DNA of 64,000 nucleotides from Myxococcales bacterium (lineage in GTDB: Bacteria > Myxococcota_C > UBA6777), in assembly GCA_020632975.1 (NCBI GenBank), contig JACKEL010000014.1, positions 1 through 64,000 on the forward strand, in the 5' to 3' direction. Numbering within the stretch: position 1 is the first letter of the stretch; each line of letters opens with the position of its first letter. Of this stretch, positions 56,362 to 63,292 are shown one piece after another. The translations under genes were made by a program, and so were the position numbers. The notes beneath the pieces were generated by a model, which was given only the letters and a program-made list of their open reading frames with translations, did no database searches and was not told the origin of the DNA.

Positions 56362-56868
56362 TTAGATGTTGCGGAGGATCGACATGGTGATGTCGTGCAT
56401 TTTCTTGGAGATCTTGGACAAGGTTTCGAACATTTGCTGCATTTTTTGCATGTTCTCTTGGAGTTGCAACATGCCAGCGGGGTTTTTGTTCAAACCAGCA
56501 ACGTCGGTGTTTGCGATGTTGTTTTGGAGGTTTGCAAGTTGGTTCATCGCGCCTTGTTGGGGACCACCAAGCGCAGAGTTGAAAGCACCAGTGGGGTTCA
56601 CAGGATTCGACATCTGGGGGAACATGGTGTTCATGCTGCTAAGAGCGCCACCCACGTTACCAGGATTCATTCCACCCATGAGGCCTTGAAAGGCTTGCAT
56701 CGCTTGGTTGAGGATACCAAATCCGCCATTGCCCGCACCAGAGATACCGCCTGCGATGCTGCCAACGAGGCTTTGTGCCATTTGACCAGCGATTCCACCA
56801 AGAGAGCCGAATCCACCGAGAGCACCTTGAATCGCTTGATTTGTGATATTTCCGAGATTTCCGAGCAT
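56362..56868 (-). CDS. Gly-rich T3SS-linked protein 1 (needle/rod-like C-terminus)
   Basis: 168 residues. The N-terminal module (MLGNLGNITNQAIQGALGG) is distinct from the other four copies. The middle has NQAMQAFQGLMGG and FPQMSNPVNPTG. The C-terminal segment of about 69 residues, shared by all five, runs from GPQQGAMNQLA through NKNPAGMLQLQENMQKM and MFETLSKISKKMHD to ILRNI. A short helix, an NP turn and a long terminal helix ending in I-x-x-I with conserved Asn is the plan of T3SS needle and inner-rod subunits (SctF/SctI). There is no signal peptide and no Cys. It is last in the array. A secreted T3SS structural role is inferred. Confidence 0.7.
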   Translation of the reverse strand: MLGNLGNITNQAIQGALGGFGSLGGIAGQMAQSLVGSIAGGISGAGNGGFGILNQAMQAFQGLMGGMNPGNVGGALSSMNTMFPQMSNPVNPTGAFNSALGGPQQGAMNQLANLQNNIANTDVAGLNKNPAGMLQLQENMQKMQQMFETLSKISKKMHDITMSILRNI

Positions 56869-56933
56869 GTTTGATCTCCTTCAGACGAGTTTTTGGGTGG
56901 CTAGCCACCGTGTTGTTCGTTTCATTCAAGGAA

Positions 56934-56962
56934 AGTATCGTCGGTTGTTTTGATCGGTTGCC
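56934..56962 (-). promoter_or_regulatory. Array promoter 1
   Basis: On the minus strand: GGCAAC, 16-nt spacer, CGATACT, 65 bases before the start of gene 1. It matches four other sites upstream of the paralogues and resembles ECF-sigma promoters (compare TGAAAC-N16-CGTA of SigW-type), with a poor match to the primary-sigma -35. Confidence 0.65.
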
Positions 56963-57170
56963 TGTTTTTTCACGATCACATGATCGCGATCCTTCCGCCT
57001 TGTTGCTGGAGATTCGTTTTCTTTGTTGAAAGAGTGAGTTGCGCTTGTTTCGAGTTCTTCGGAAAAGCAAGAGAAGCTTTCAAAGAAGAAACAGGAGAAA
57101 GGATATGACACAAAGCCTCCGAAGGAAGGAGACTTTGTGTTGGGGGGCGTCGTTTGTGGGGCTGAAATGC

Positions 57171-57198
57171 AAAAAAGCCTCCGTATGGGAGGCTTTTT
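57171..57198 (-). terminator. Intrinsic terminator of T3SS-array gene 2
   Basis: AAAAAAGCCTCC-GTAT-GGGAGGCTTTTT, the same stem as after gene 1 with a changed loop, 28-55 bases past the stop at 57226. Confidence 0.9.
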
Positions 57199-57225
57199 AA
57201 GAGATACCAGGAAACAATTACCGCA

Positions 57226-57786
57226 TTAGATGTTGCGGAGGATCGACATGGTGATGTCGTGGAGTTTCTTGGAGATCTTGGACATGGTTTCGAACATTTG
57301 TTGCATCTTTTGCATTTTCTCTTGGAGTTGCAACATACCAGCGGGGTTTTTGTTCAAACCAGCGACGTTGGTGTTCGCGATGTCATTTTGGAGGCCAGCG
57401 AGTTGGTTCATCGCGCCTTGTTGGGGACCCATGATGCCGCCACCGAGGTTACCCGTGGGGTTTACGGGGTTGGGCATTTGGGGGAACATGCCTTGGTTCG
57501 CAGCGCCACCGAGACCACCAAGAGCGTTTTGTCCGCCACCCATGAGGCCTTGGAAGGCTTGCATGGCTTGGTTGATCATGCCGAAGGGATTTGCGCCACC
57601 AAGCATTTTCATGAGGCCGCCCATGAGACCTTGACCGCCACCGCCGAGGAGGCCACCGAGGAGACCGCCACCGCCACCACCACCACCGAGGAGACCGCCG
57701 AGGAGACCGCCGCCGCCACCACCACCGAGGAGACCACCGAGGATTTGGGGAGCGACTTTAGCTGCGATTGCTGCGATTGGAAGCAT
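57226..57786 (-). CDS. Gly-rich T3SS-linked protein 2 (needle/rod-like C-terminus)
   Basis: 186 residues, the longest copy. The N-terminal module MLPIAAIAAKVAPQILGGLL is shared with gene 5. It is followed by three blocks of GGLLGG plus poly-Gly, one more block than gene 5. The middle motif is MINQAMQAFQGLMGGG. The C-terminal segment carries the NTNV / QEKM variant: AGLQNDIANTNVAGLNKNP, then LQLQEKMQKMQQMFETMSK and a terminal helix ending ILRNI. It has its own promoter (57903-57931) and terminator. The very flexible Gly-rich head could sheath a filament or insert in membranes; this is inference. Confidence 0.7.
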   Translation of the reverse strand: MLPIAAIAAKVAPQILGGLLGGGGGGGLLGGLLGGGGGGGGLLGGLLGGGGQGLMGGLMKMLGGANPFGMINQAMQAFQGLMGGGQNALGGLGGAANQGMFPQMPNPVNPTGNLGGGIMGPQQGAMNQLAGLQNDIANTNVAGLNKNPAGMLQLQEKMQKMQQMFETMSKISKKLHDITMSILRNI

Positions 57787-57902
57787 GGTTATTCTCCTTA
57801 TTTGGGATGCCTCTCAATTGAGGCAATCTGTTCTTTATCCTAGCTCAAGACCTTCTTGAGTTGTCATCTTTTTGTGAGGTGTTTCCCTCAACTTTCAATT
57901 CA

Positions 57903-57931
57903 AGTATCGCCATCCTGAAAACGGTGTTGCT
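57903..57931 (-). promoter_or_regulatory. Array promoter 2
   Basis: Minus strand: AGCAAC, 16-nt spacer, CGATACT. The -35-like box is the weakest match of the five; the -10-like box is identical to the others. The leader to the gene-2 start is about 117 bases. Confidence 0.55.
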
Positions 57932-58150
57932 AGCTATGTTGCGTTGTTGATGTCTTTTTTTTAAGTGTATGTTTTACATTGATTTTGTGTGCCTTTTAAA
58001 GGTGCAGTTCAGCGATGATGGCGAGCCGTCCGAGGGCTGTCTTCAGTCTTTCATTTTCTTTCTCTCGATCCCTTTGCTACATAGGTCTTTTTGAATCGTT
58101 TGAGATGCTTCGATGGGTCCCAAAAAGAGGCCATCTTTCGATCGCGATCT

Positions 58151-58180
58151 CGTGATCTTGTGATGGATCACAAGATCACG
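58151..58180. repeat. 30-bp inverted repeat (14-bp arms)
   Basis: CGTGATCTTGTGAT and ATCACAAGATCACG flank a central GG, a perfect 14-bp dyad. It lies within a stretch carrying about 14 GATC words in 240 bp. It could be a dimeric-regulator operator or a cruciform; it has no T-run to act as a terminator. Confidence 0.8.
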
Positions 58181-58689
58181 GTGTCCTGTGACGGGGGGGT
58201 GGTTTGTTTATGGTTGTTGCTGGAAAGTTCAGTTTGGTTCTTTAATTATTTGATTTAATTGTCTTTTTTTGTTTGTCCCGTCGGGGATGATCTTTGTGAT
58301 CATGATCTCCTCGATCATGTTTCTGTGATCAATCGACGATCGTGATCTTTGTGATCGCGGATCTACGACATCCTGAACATAAAGGGAGGTTGTTCTTCGC
58401 GGTACTTGGAGGGGTTCGAGAGCGCGAAGCTCTGCGCTTTTGGGTGAGAGAAGTTTCTTGTCTTGGGTGTTTCGCTTTATGTCGCCAGCGGAGTTTCTTT
58501 GTTGGGGGAGTCTTTGTCGTGGTGCGTCGCGGGCTTTTTCTGGATATCGAAGGATAGACATCAAGGCACTGAACAGATCTATTCGTATTTTTGGTGGGGT
58601 GTGTTGTCAGGGAAAGAGAATAGGGAAAGAAACGCACAAAGCCTCCGAAGGAAGGAAGCTTTGTGGGGGGGCGTTTTGTGGGGCCGAAG

Positions 58690-58757
58690 TTTGTGTTGGG
58701 GGGTCGTTTGTGTTGGGGGGTCGTTTGTGTTGGGGGGTCGTTTGTGTTGGGGAGGGC
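58690..58757. repeat. 17-bp tandem repeat, four copies
   Basis: Three exact copies of TTTGTGTTGGGGGGTCG start at 58690, 58707 and 58724, with a degenerate fourth at 58741. They lie just upstream (plus-strand order) of the gene-3 terminator, in the 3' flank of gene 3. The G-run could form quadruplex on one strand. Confidence 0.85.
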
Positions 58758-58776
58758 GTTTGTGGGGCTGAAATGC

Positions 58777-58804
58777 AAAAAAGCCTCCACGTGGGAGGCT
58801 TTTT
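58777..58804 (-). terminator. Intrinsic terminator of T3SS-array gene 3
   Basis: AAAAAAGCCTCC-ACGT-GGGAGGCTTTTT, 28-55 bases past the stop at 58832; same stem as the other copies. Confidence 0.9.
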
Positions 58805-58831
58805 AAGAGATACCAGGAAACGATTACCGCA

Positions 58832-59344
58832 TTAGATGTTGCGGAGGATCGACATGGTGATGTCGTGGAGTTTCTTGGAGATCTTGGACATGGTTTCGAA
58901 CATTTGTTGCATTTTTTGCATGTTCTCTTGGAGTTGCAACATGCCAGCGGGGTTTTTGTTCAAACCAGCAACATCGGTGTTCGCGATGTTGTTTTGGAGG
59001 TTTGCAAGTTGGTTCATCGCACCTTGTTGGGGGCCCATGATGCCAGTGTTGAGGTTACCCGTGGTGTTTACGGGGCTGGGCATTTGGGGGAAAGAGCCCA
59101 TGTTGGTGCCTTGTGCGCCGCCACCCATGAGGCTGCTCAAAGGATTTTGACCGCCCATGAGACCTTGGAATGCTTGCATCGCCATGTTCATGGGGTTGAA
59201 GCCGCCAGCTGCGAACTTCGCGATACCACCGAGGATACCACCGAGGCCGCCACCCTGACCACCGAGGAGTTGGCCAGCCATACCACCAAGAAGACCTGCG
59301 GGATTGAGTGCTTTAGTGATTCCACCGACGAGTTTACCGAGCAT
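58832..59344 (-). CDS. Gly-rich T3SS-linked protein 3 (needle/rod-like C-terminus)
   Basis: 170 residues. The N-terminal module MLGKLVGGITKALNPAGLLG, then GGIAKFAAGGFNPMNMAMQA and GAQGTNMGSFPQMP, is shared almost base-for-base with gene 4. The C-terminal segment carries the NTDV / QENM variant found in gene 1 (ANLQNNIANTDVAGLNKNP, LQLQENMQKM, terminal ILRNI). It differs from gene 4 in the NTTGNLNTGIMGPQQ stretch. It has its own promoter at 59448-59476. No signal peptide, no Cys; export through the adjacent T3SS is inferred. Confidence 0.7.
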   Translation of the reverse strand: MLGKLVGGITKALNPAGLLGGMAGQLLGGQGGGLGGILGGIAKFAAGGFNPMNMAMQAFQGLMGGQNPLSSLMGGGAQGTNMGSFPQMPSPVNTTGNLNTGIMGPQQGAMNQLANLQNNIANTDVAGLNKNPAGMLQLQENMQKMQQMFETMSKISKKLHDITMSILRNI

Positions 59345-59447
59345 GATGAACCTCCGAATTTGTTTGGTTTATAACCATTTTTGATTGTTACGCCTTTCGG
59401 CGTTGACGTTCGTTTGAGGGAAGCTTGCCTCCCTTTGATTTGTATAG

Positions 59448-59476
59448 AGTATCGTCCCCCGCCAAAATGTGTTTCC
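59448..59476 (-). promoter_or_regulatory. Array promoter 3
   Basis: Minus strand: GGAAAC, 16-nt spacer, CGATACT, about 104 bases before the gene-3 start. Both boxes match the array consensus. Confidence 0.65.
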
Positions 59477-60082
59477 TTTATTTTGCTCTTTTTTGTAAGC
59501 TTTTGAAAATATAGATTCTTTTGGATTTTCTTACGGGGCGATGAGGGAGGCGATGATCGCGTTTCTGTGATCACGCTCAGATGGAAAGCGCATCCTCGCT
59601 GGATGCGGATACTGGTTGTTGCTGTTGTGATCGAGTCTTTGTGATCACCCAACCAGCACAGAGGCGGAGGTTCGAGGGATTTCTTTCCCTATAGAAGTTG
59701 CGCAGCTGAACGGATAAGTTCAATAATTTCAGCATGTTGGCCATGAATCTCATTCACTTGATCCTCTTTCAAATCAACAGGTTATGTTCCCAACTTCGTA
59801 ACTTCTATCTCTCGTGGGGTCTTTTTGGGGTGAGGTTACGTGGTTGCTTGCAAAGAGAACGGGTGTATGGGTCAAGAGGATGTTCCCTTCCGTCGGCTCT
59901 TTTGGGGAGGTGATCTGTCTGGGTGATCATGGGGCAGATCTGTTCTGTGATCACCCGTCAGAGATCTTCAGGGTGGTGTGTTGCTTCTTAGAGAGACAGG
60001 ATTTTAGAAGTTCATGGGGGCATCTGTAAGATGCTCGTGGAGGTAGAGTGTTGGGGAGGGCGTTTGCGTGGGGCTGAAATGC

Positions 60083-60110
60083 AAAAAAAGCCTCCGGATG
60101 GGAGGCTTTT
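60083..60110 (-). terminator. Intrinsic terminator of T3SS-array gene 4
   Basis: A-run, GCCTCC-GGAT-GGGAGGC, T-run, 28-55 bases past the stop at 60138; same stem as the other copies, with one extra A. Confidence 0.9.
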
Positions 60111-60137
60111 AAGAGATACCAGGAAACGATTACCGCA

Positions 60138-60653
60138 TTAGATGTTGCGGAGGATCGACATGGTGATGTCGTGAAGTTTCTTGGAGATCTTGGACATGGT
60201 TTCGAACATTTGTTGCATCTTTTGCATTTTCTCTTGGAGTTGCAACATACCAGCGGGGTTTTTGTTCAAACCAGCGACGTTGGTGTTCGCGATGTCATTT
60301 TGGAGGCCAGCGAGTTGGTTCATCGCGCCTTGTTGGGGACCCATGATGCCGCCACCGAGGTTACCAGTGGGGTTTACGGGGTTGGGCATTTGGGGGAAAG
60401 AGCCCATGTTGGTGCCTTGTGCGCCGCCACCCATGAGGCTGCTCAAAGGATTTTGACCGCCCATGAGGCCTTGGAATGCTTGCATCGCCATGTTCATGGG
60501 GTTGAAGCCGCCAGCTGCGAACTTCGCGATACCACCGAGGATACCACCGAGACCGCCACCGCCCTGACCACCAAGAAGTTGGCCAGCCATACCACCAAGA
60601 AGACCTGCGGGATTGAGTGCTTTAGTGATTCCACCGACGAGTTTACCGAGCAT
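60138..60653 (-). CDS. Gly-rich T3SS-linked protein 4 (chimeric copy)
   Basis: 171 residues. The N-terminal half is nearly identical at the base level to gene 3 (MLGKLVGGITKALNP, then NPMNMAMQAFQGLMGG and NPLSSLMGGGAQG). The C-terminal half matches gene 2 (NPVNPTGNLGGGIMGPQQG, AGLQNDIANTNV, LQEKMQKM). The switch lies near 60400. It has its own promoter (60757-60786) and terminator. The role is inferred as for the other copies. Confidence 0.7.
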   Translation of the reverse strand: MLGKLVGGITKALNPAGLLGGMAGQLLGGQGGGGLGGILGGIAKFAAGGFNPMNMAMQAFQGLMGGQNPLSSLMGGGAQGTNMGSFPQMPNPVNPTGNLGGGIMGPQQGAMNQLAGLQNDIANTNVAGLNKNPAGMLQLQEKMQKMQQMFETMSKISKKLHDITMSILRNI

Positions 60654-60756
60654 GATGAACCTCCGAATTGTTTTGGTTTATAACCATTTTTGCTTGTTAC
60701 GCCTTTCGGCGTTGACGTTTGTTTTGAGGGAAGTTGCTTCCCTTTGATTTGATTAG

Positions 60757-60786
60757 AGTATCGTGCCCTCGTTCAAATGTGTTTCC
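60757..60786 (-). promoter_or_regulatory. Array promoter 4
   Basis: Minus strand: GGAAAC, 17-nt spacer, CGATACT, about 104 bases before the gene-4 start. The downstream leader is nearly the same as that of gene 3. Confidence 0.65.
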
Positions 60787-61340
60787 TATTTTTTATGATT
60801 TTTTTGTATCGCTTTGAAATGTAAGTGCTTTTTATCTTTGAAATCTCATAGAAAGAGGATTTTTTACCTTCGTGAAGGCATCTCTCAAGGCGGATGATGG
60901 GCTGTGATGAGAGCGTGGAGAATCCATGTATATCGAGGGAAATTGGAACGGTGATCCCATCTCAGATGATCCTCCTAGAGCAGCGAGCTCGTTGGATGCT
61001 TTGGAAAAATCAATTCGTATGGATTTTTTGTCGATAAATCGGTGGTTTCTTGGGGTCTCTGTAAAGAGAGGTCTGGAGAGGAACTGGAGGGTCTTTGGTT
61101 TGGGGTGATCTCCAGCTCGCAAAGGGTAAGGGGGAGGCCAACTGGATGTCCCCTTCCTTAAGGCTCTTTTGGGGAGGTTGTTTGGTGAAGCGTGGTGTGA
61201 CCGCAGAGGGGCTACTTGTAAGAGAACTCGAGGGGGTGTTGCTTCTTAGAGATACGGGATTTTTTGGAAGCTCATGGGGCCCTCTGTAAGAGCTTGTCGG
61301 GGCGGAGTGTTGTGGAGGGCGTTTGTGGGGGCTGAAATGC

Positions 61341-61367
61341 AAAAAAGCCTCCACATGGGAGGCTTTT
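61341..61367 (-). terminator. Intrinsic terminator of T3SS-array gene 5
   Basis: AAAAAAGCCTCC-ACAT-GGGAGGCTTTT, 28-54 bases past the stop at 61395; same stem as the other copies. Confidence 0.9.
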
Positions 61368-61394
61368 AAGAGATCTCAGGAAACAATTACCGCA

Positions 61395-61916
61395 TTAGAT
61401 GTTGCGGAGGATCGACATGGTGATGTCGTGCATTTTCTTGGAGATCTTGGACATGGTTTCGAACATTTGTTGCATCTTTTGCATTTTTTCTTGGAGTTGC
61501 AACATGCCAGCGGGGTTTTTGTTCAAACCAGCGACGTTGGTGTTCGCGATGTCGTTTTGAAGGCCAGCGAGTTGGTTCATCGCGCCTTGTTGGGGGCCCA
61601 TGATGCCACCACCGAGGTTACCAGTGGGGTTAACGGGGTTGGGCATTTGGGGGAACATGCCTTGGTTAGCAGCGCCACCGAGACCACCAAGAGCGTTTTG
61701 TCCGCCACCCATGAGGCCTTGGAAGGCTTGCATGGCTTGGTTGATCATGCCGAAGGGATTTGCGCCACCGAGCATTTTCATGAGGCCGCCCATGAGACCT
61801 TGACCGCCACCACCGAGGAGACCGCCGAGGAGACCGCCACCGCCGCCTCCACCACCAAGAAGACCACCGAGAAGTTTGGGAGCGACTTTAGCTGCGATTG
61901 CTGCGATTGGAAGCAT
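61395..61916 (-). CDS. Gly-rich T3SS-linked protein 5 (needle/rod-like C-terminus)
   Basis: 173 residues. The N-terminal module MLPIAAIAAKVAPKLLGGLL matches gene 2 but has one fewer GGLLGG/poly-Gly block. The middle motif is MINQAMQAFQGLMGGG. The C-terminal segment is the NTNV / QEKM variant, ending SKKMHDITMSILRNI. It is the copy closest to sctU (176 bp from its stop) yet has its own promoter (62029-62058), so it is not simply the last gene of the export-gate operon. Confidence 0.7.
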   Translation of the reverse strand: MLPIAAIAAKVAPKLLGGLLGGGGGGGGLLGGLLGGGGQGLMGGLMKMLGGANPFGMINQAMQAFQGLMGGGQNALGGLGGAANQGMFPQMPNPVNPTGNLGGGIMGPQQGAMNQLAGLQNDIANTNVAGLNKNPAGMLQLQEKMQKMQQMFETMSKISKKMHDITMSILRNI

Positions 61917-62028
61917 GGTTATTCTCCTTAAATATTGGCCTCTTTATCGAGGCGATTCTTTTATACCTTTTCCCAAATTAATTTGGGAGATAATTGTTTG
62001 TGAGATTTTGTTCTCAACTTTCAATTCA

Positions 62029-62058
62029 AGTATCGATTGCAGGCCGAGAATGGTTTCC
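62029..62058 (-). promoter_or_regulatory. Array promoter 5
   Basis: Minus strand: GGAAAC, 17-nt spacer, CGATACT, between the sctU stop (62092) and gene 5. Both boxes match the consensus; the leader is shared with gene 2 (TTGAATTGAAAGTTGAG). Confidence 0.65.
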
Positions 62059-62091
62059 GATTATTTACGAAAAAATCATAAACAATTGATT

Positions 62092-63153
62092 TTATTTGGT
62101 TTCTCCGCGCTCTTCCGCGAGCTGATAGACAAATTGAAGGATCTCCGCGACAGCATCGTAGAGCTCTTCGGGGATCTCTTGTCCAAGGTCAAGCTTGTTG
62201 AGGGCAGCAGCGAGGGGGACGTTTCGTAGGATGGGGATGCCCTTTTCTTTGGCGATTTCTTTGATCTTTTGGGCCCAAAGTCGCTCGCCTTTGGCGACGA
62301 CTTTTGGTGCGGTCTCGCCTTCTTTGTCGTACTTGATGGCGACAGCGATGTGTTCGGGGTTGACGATGACGGCATCCGCGTTTCCGGTTTCGTTGACGGC
62401 GTCGTTCATGGACATCTCCTGATGCATTTGTCGGCGCATCCCTTTGATGTAGGGATCGCCTTCTTGGTTCTTGTATTCATCTTTGATGTCTTTTTTGGAC
62501 ATCATCATGTCCTTTTTGTACTGCCACTTTTGGTAGTACCAGTCGGCCGCGGCGATGACACCGAAGACTACGCCGATCTTGACGGATAGCTCGAAGAGTA
62601 GATCCCAGACGAGTGCGATCGAGTCAAAGACAGGCATACGGATGCTCATGACGATCATCCCCACCCGATCTTTGACGATCGTGTAGGCCATAAACGACAC
62701 GATGGTGAGCTTGAGCGTCGATTTCACCAACTCCACGATCTTGCGGAGTTTGAACATGTTTTTGATGCCATCGATGGGGTTGAGCTTTTTCAGTTCGGGC
62801 TTGAGGGGTTCAAAGGTGATCAACACGCCCACTTGTATGTAGTTTGCGAGAAAAGCGACGGCAAAGGCGACAAAGCAAAGGGGCAAGACAGCGTTGAGCA
62901 TCACAGAGATGGCCTCTTGGGAGAGGCTTATGATGATGCCGATATCCGGGTGCTTGCGTGTTGCCGTATAGAAGCAAACTTGGATAAAGCTCATTAACTT
63001 GTCGGATATACCGCGGCCTTGGAAATAGACGACGAGAAAGCCGATCAAAAAGATGGCGGCAGCGGTGATATCCTGGCTCTTCGCGATCTGTCCCTTTTTT
63101 CGGGCTTCGCGGAGCTTATGTTCGGTGGGTTCTTCTGTTTTATCTCCAGACAT
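62092..63153 (-). CDS. sctU: T3SS export-switch protein SctU (FlhB/YscU family)
   Basis: N-terminal SGDKTEEPTEHKLREARKKG is the family signature. Four membrane helices span about 30-200 (AAAIFLIGFLVVYFQG, PLCFVAFAVAFLANYIQVGV, KSTLKLTIVSFMAYTIV, IGVVFGVIAAADWYY). The cytoplasmic domain has NPEH (265-268, Asn265 scissile) in place of NPTH; autocleavage needs the Asn-Pro pair, so switching is likely intact. 353 residues. It gates the order of substrates (early needle/rod, then late). Its position beside sctT and the Gly-rich array is the core of the array hypothesis. No flagellar genes are visible. Confidence 0.9.
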   Translation of the reverse strand: MSGDKTEEPTEHKLREARKKGQIAKSQDITAAAIFLIGFLVVYFQGRGISDKLMSFIQVCFYTATRKHPDIGIIISLSQEAISVMLNAVLPLCFVAFAVAFLANYIQVGVLITFEPLKPELKKLNPIDGIKNMFKLRKIVELVKSTLKLTIVSFMAYTIVKDRVGMIVMSIRMPVFDSIALVWDLLFELSVKIGVVFGVIAAADWYYQKWQYKKDMMMSKKDIKDEYKNQEGDPYIKGMRRQMHQEMSMNDAVNETGNADAVIVNPEHIAVAIKYDKEGETAPKVVAKGERLWAQKIKEIAKEKGIPILRNVPLAAALNKLDLGQEIPEELYDAVAEILQFVYQLAEERGETK

Positions 63154-63292
63154 CCCTTCACCTATTTACGCAAGCGATGTGTACCTTCTGGCTCCCAGAT
63201 CGACGCATGGCTTGGAGGGTTTGTGGTTAAGAGGAAAGACGCAGGGCTGAATATAACGAATCGCGGTACAAAAGGGTAGTGGGCGTGCGGGG

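Larger units (their letters stand above)
56869..57225. other. Spacer between array genes 1 and 2: promoter, GATC words, extra hairpin
   Basis: The spacer carries the gene-1 promoter (56934-56962), several GATC words near 56974-56992, a hairpin at 57108-57140 (ACACAAAG pairs with CTTTGTGT, plus CTCC with GGAG) and the gene-2 terminator. No open frame is credible. The hairpin recurs at about 58635-58665 in the next spacer. Confidence 0.6.
57787..58831. other. Long AT-rich spacer between array genes 2 and 3
   Basis: More than 1 kb with no credible gene. It holds the gene-2 promoter, a 30-bp near-perfect inverted repeat (58151-58180), a GATC-dense stretch (about 58130-58370), a hairpin (about 58635-58665), a 17-bp tandem repeat (58690-58757) and the gene-3 terminator. 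The base composition is AT-richer than flanking core genes. Some of it may be decayed copies of neighbouring array units. Confidence 0.6.
59345..60137. other. Spacer between array genes 3 and 4
   Basis: About 790 bases with no credible gene. It holds the gene-3 promoter, a set of TGTGATCAC-type words (about 59565-59650), an inverted pair GGGTGATCA / TGATCACCC at about 59920-59956, and the gene-4 terminator. Its part next to the terminator is about 130 bp homologous to the 3' flank of gene 5, marking a unit duplication. Confidence 0.55.
60654..61394. other. Spacer between array genes 4 and 5
   Basis: About 740 bases with no credible gene. It holds the gene-4 promoter and the gene-5 terminator. 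Near 61220-61340 it resembles the 3' flank of gene 4 (GTTGCTTCTTAGAGA, then CTCATGGGG and GTTGTGGAGGGCG-type stretches). Confidence 0.55.

Noticed and set aside
58151..58180. A CRP-type (TGTGA-N6-TCACA) binding site
   Set aside because: The palindrome has only four bases between TGTGA and TCACA, so it does not fit the CRP spacing.
61010..61354. A minus-strand open frame of 114 codons in the spacer of array genes 4 and 5
   Set aside because: Pro/Ser-rich, no ribosome site, and it crosses the terminator of gene 5; it looks like decayed or non-coding spacer.
56934..62058. Flagellar sigma-28 promoters before the array genes
   Set aside because: CGATACT resembles part of the GCCGATAA box, but the upstream box GGMAAC does not fit TAAA and the spacing differs; an ECF-type reading fits better.
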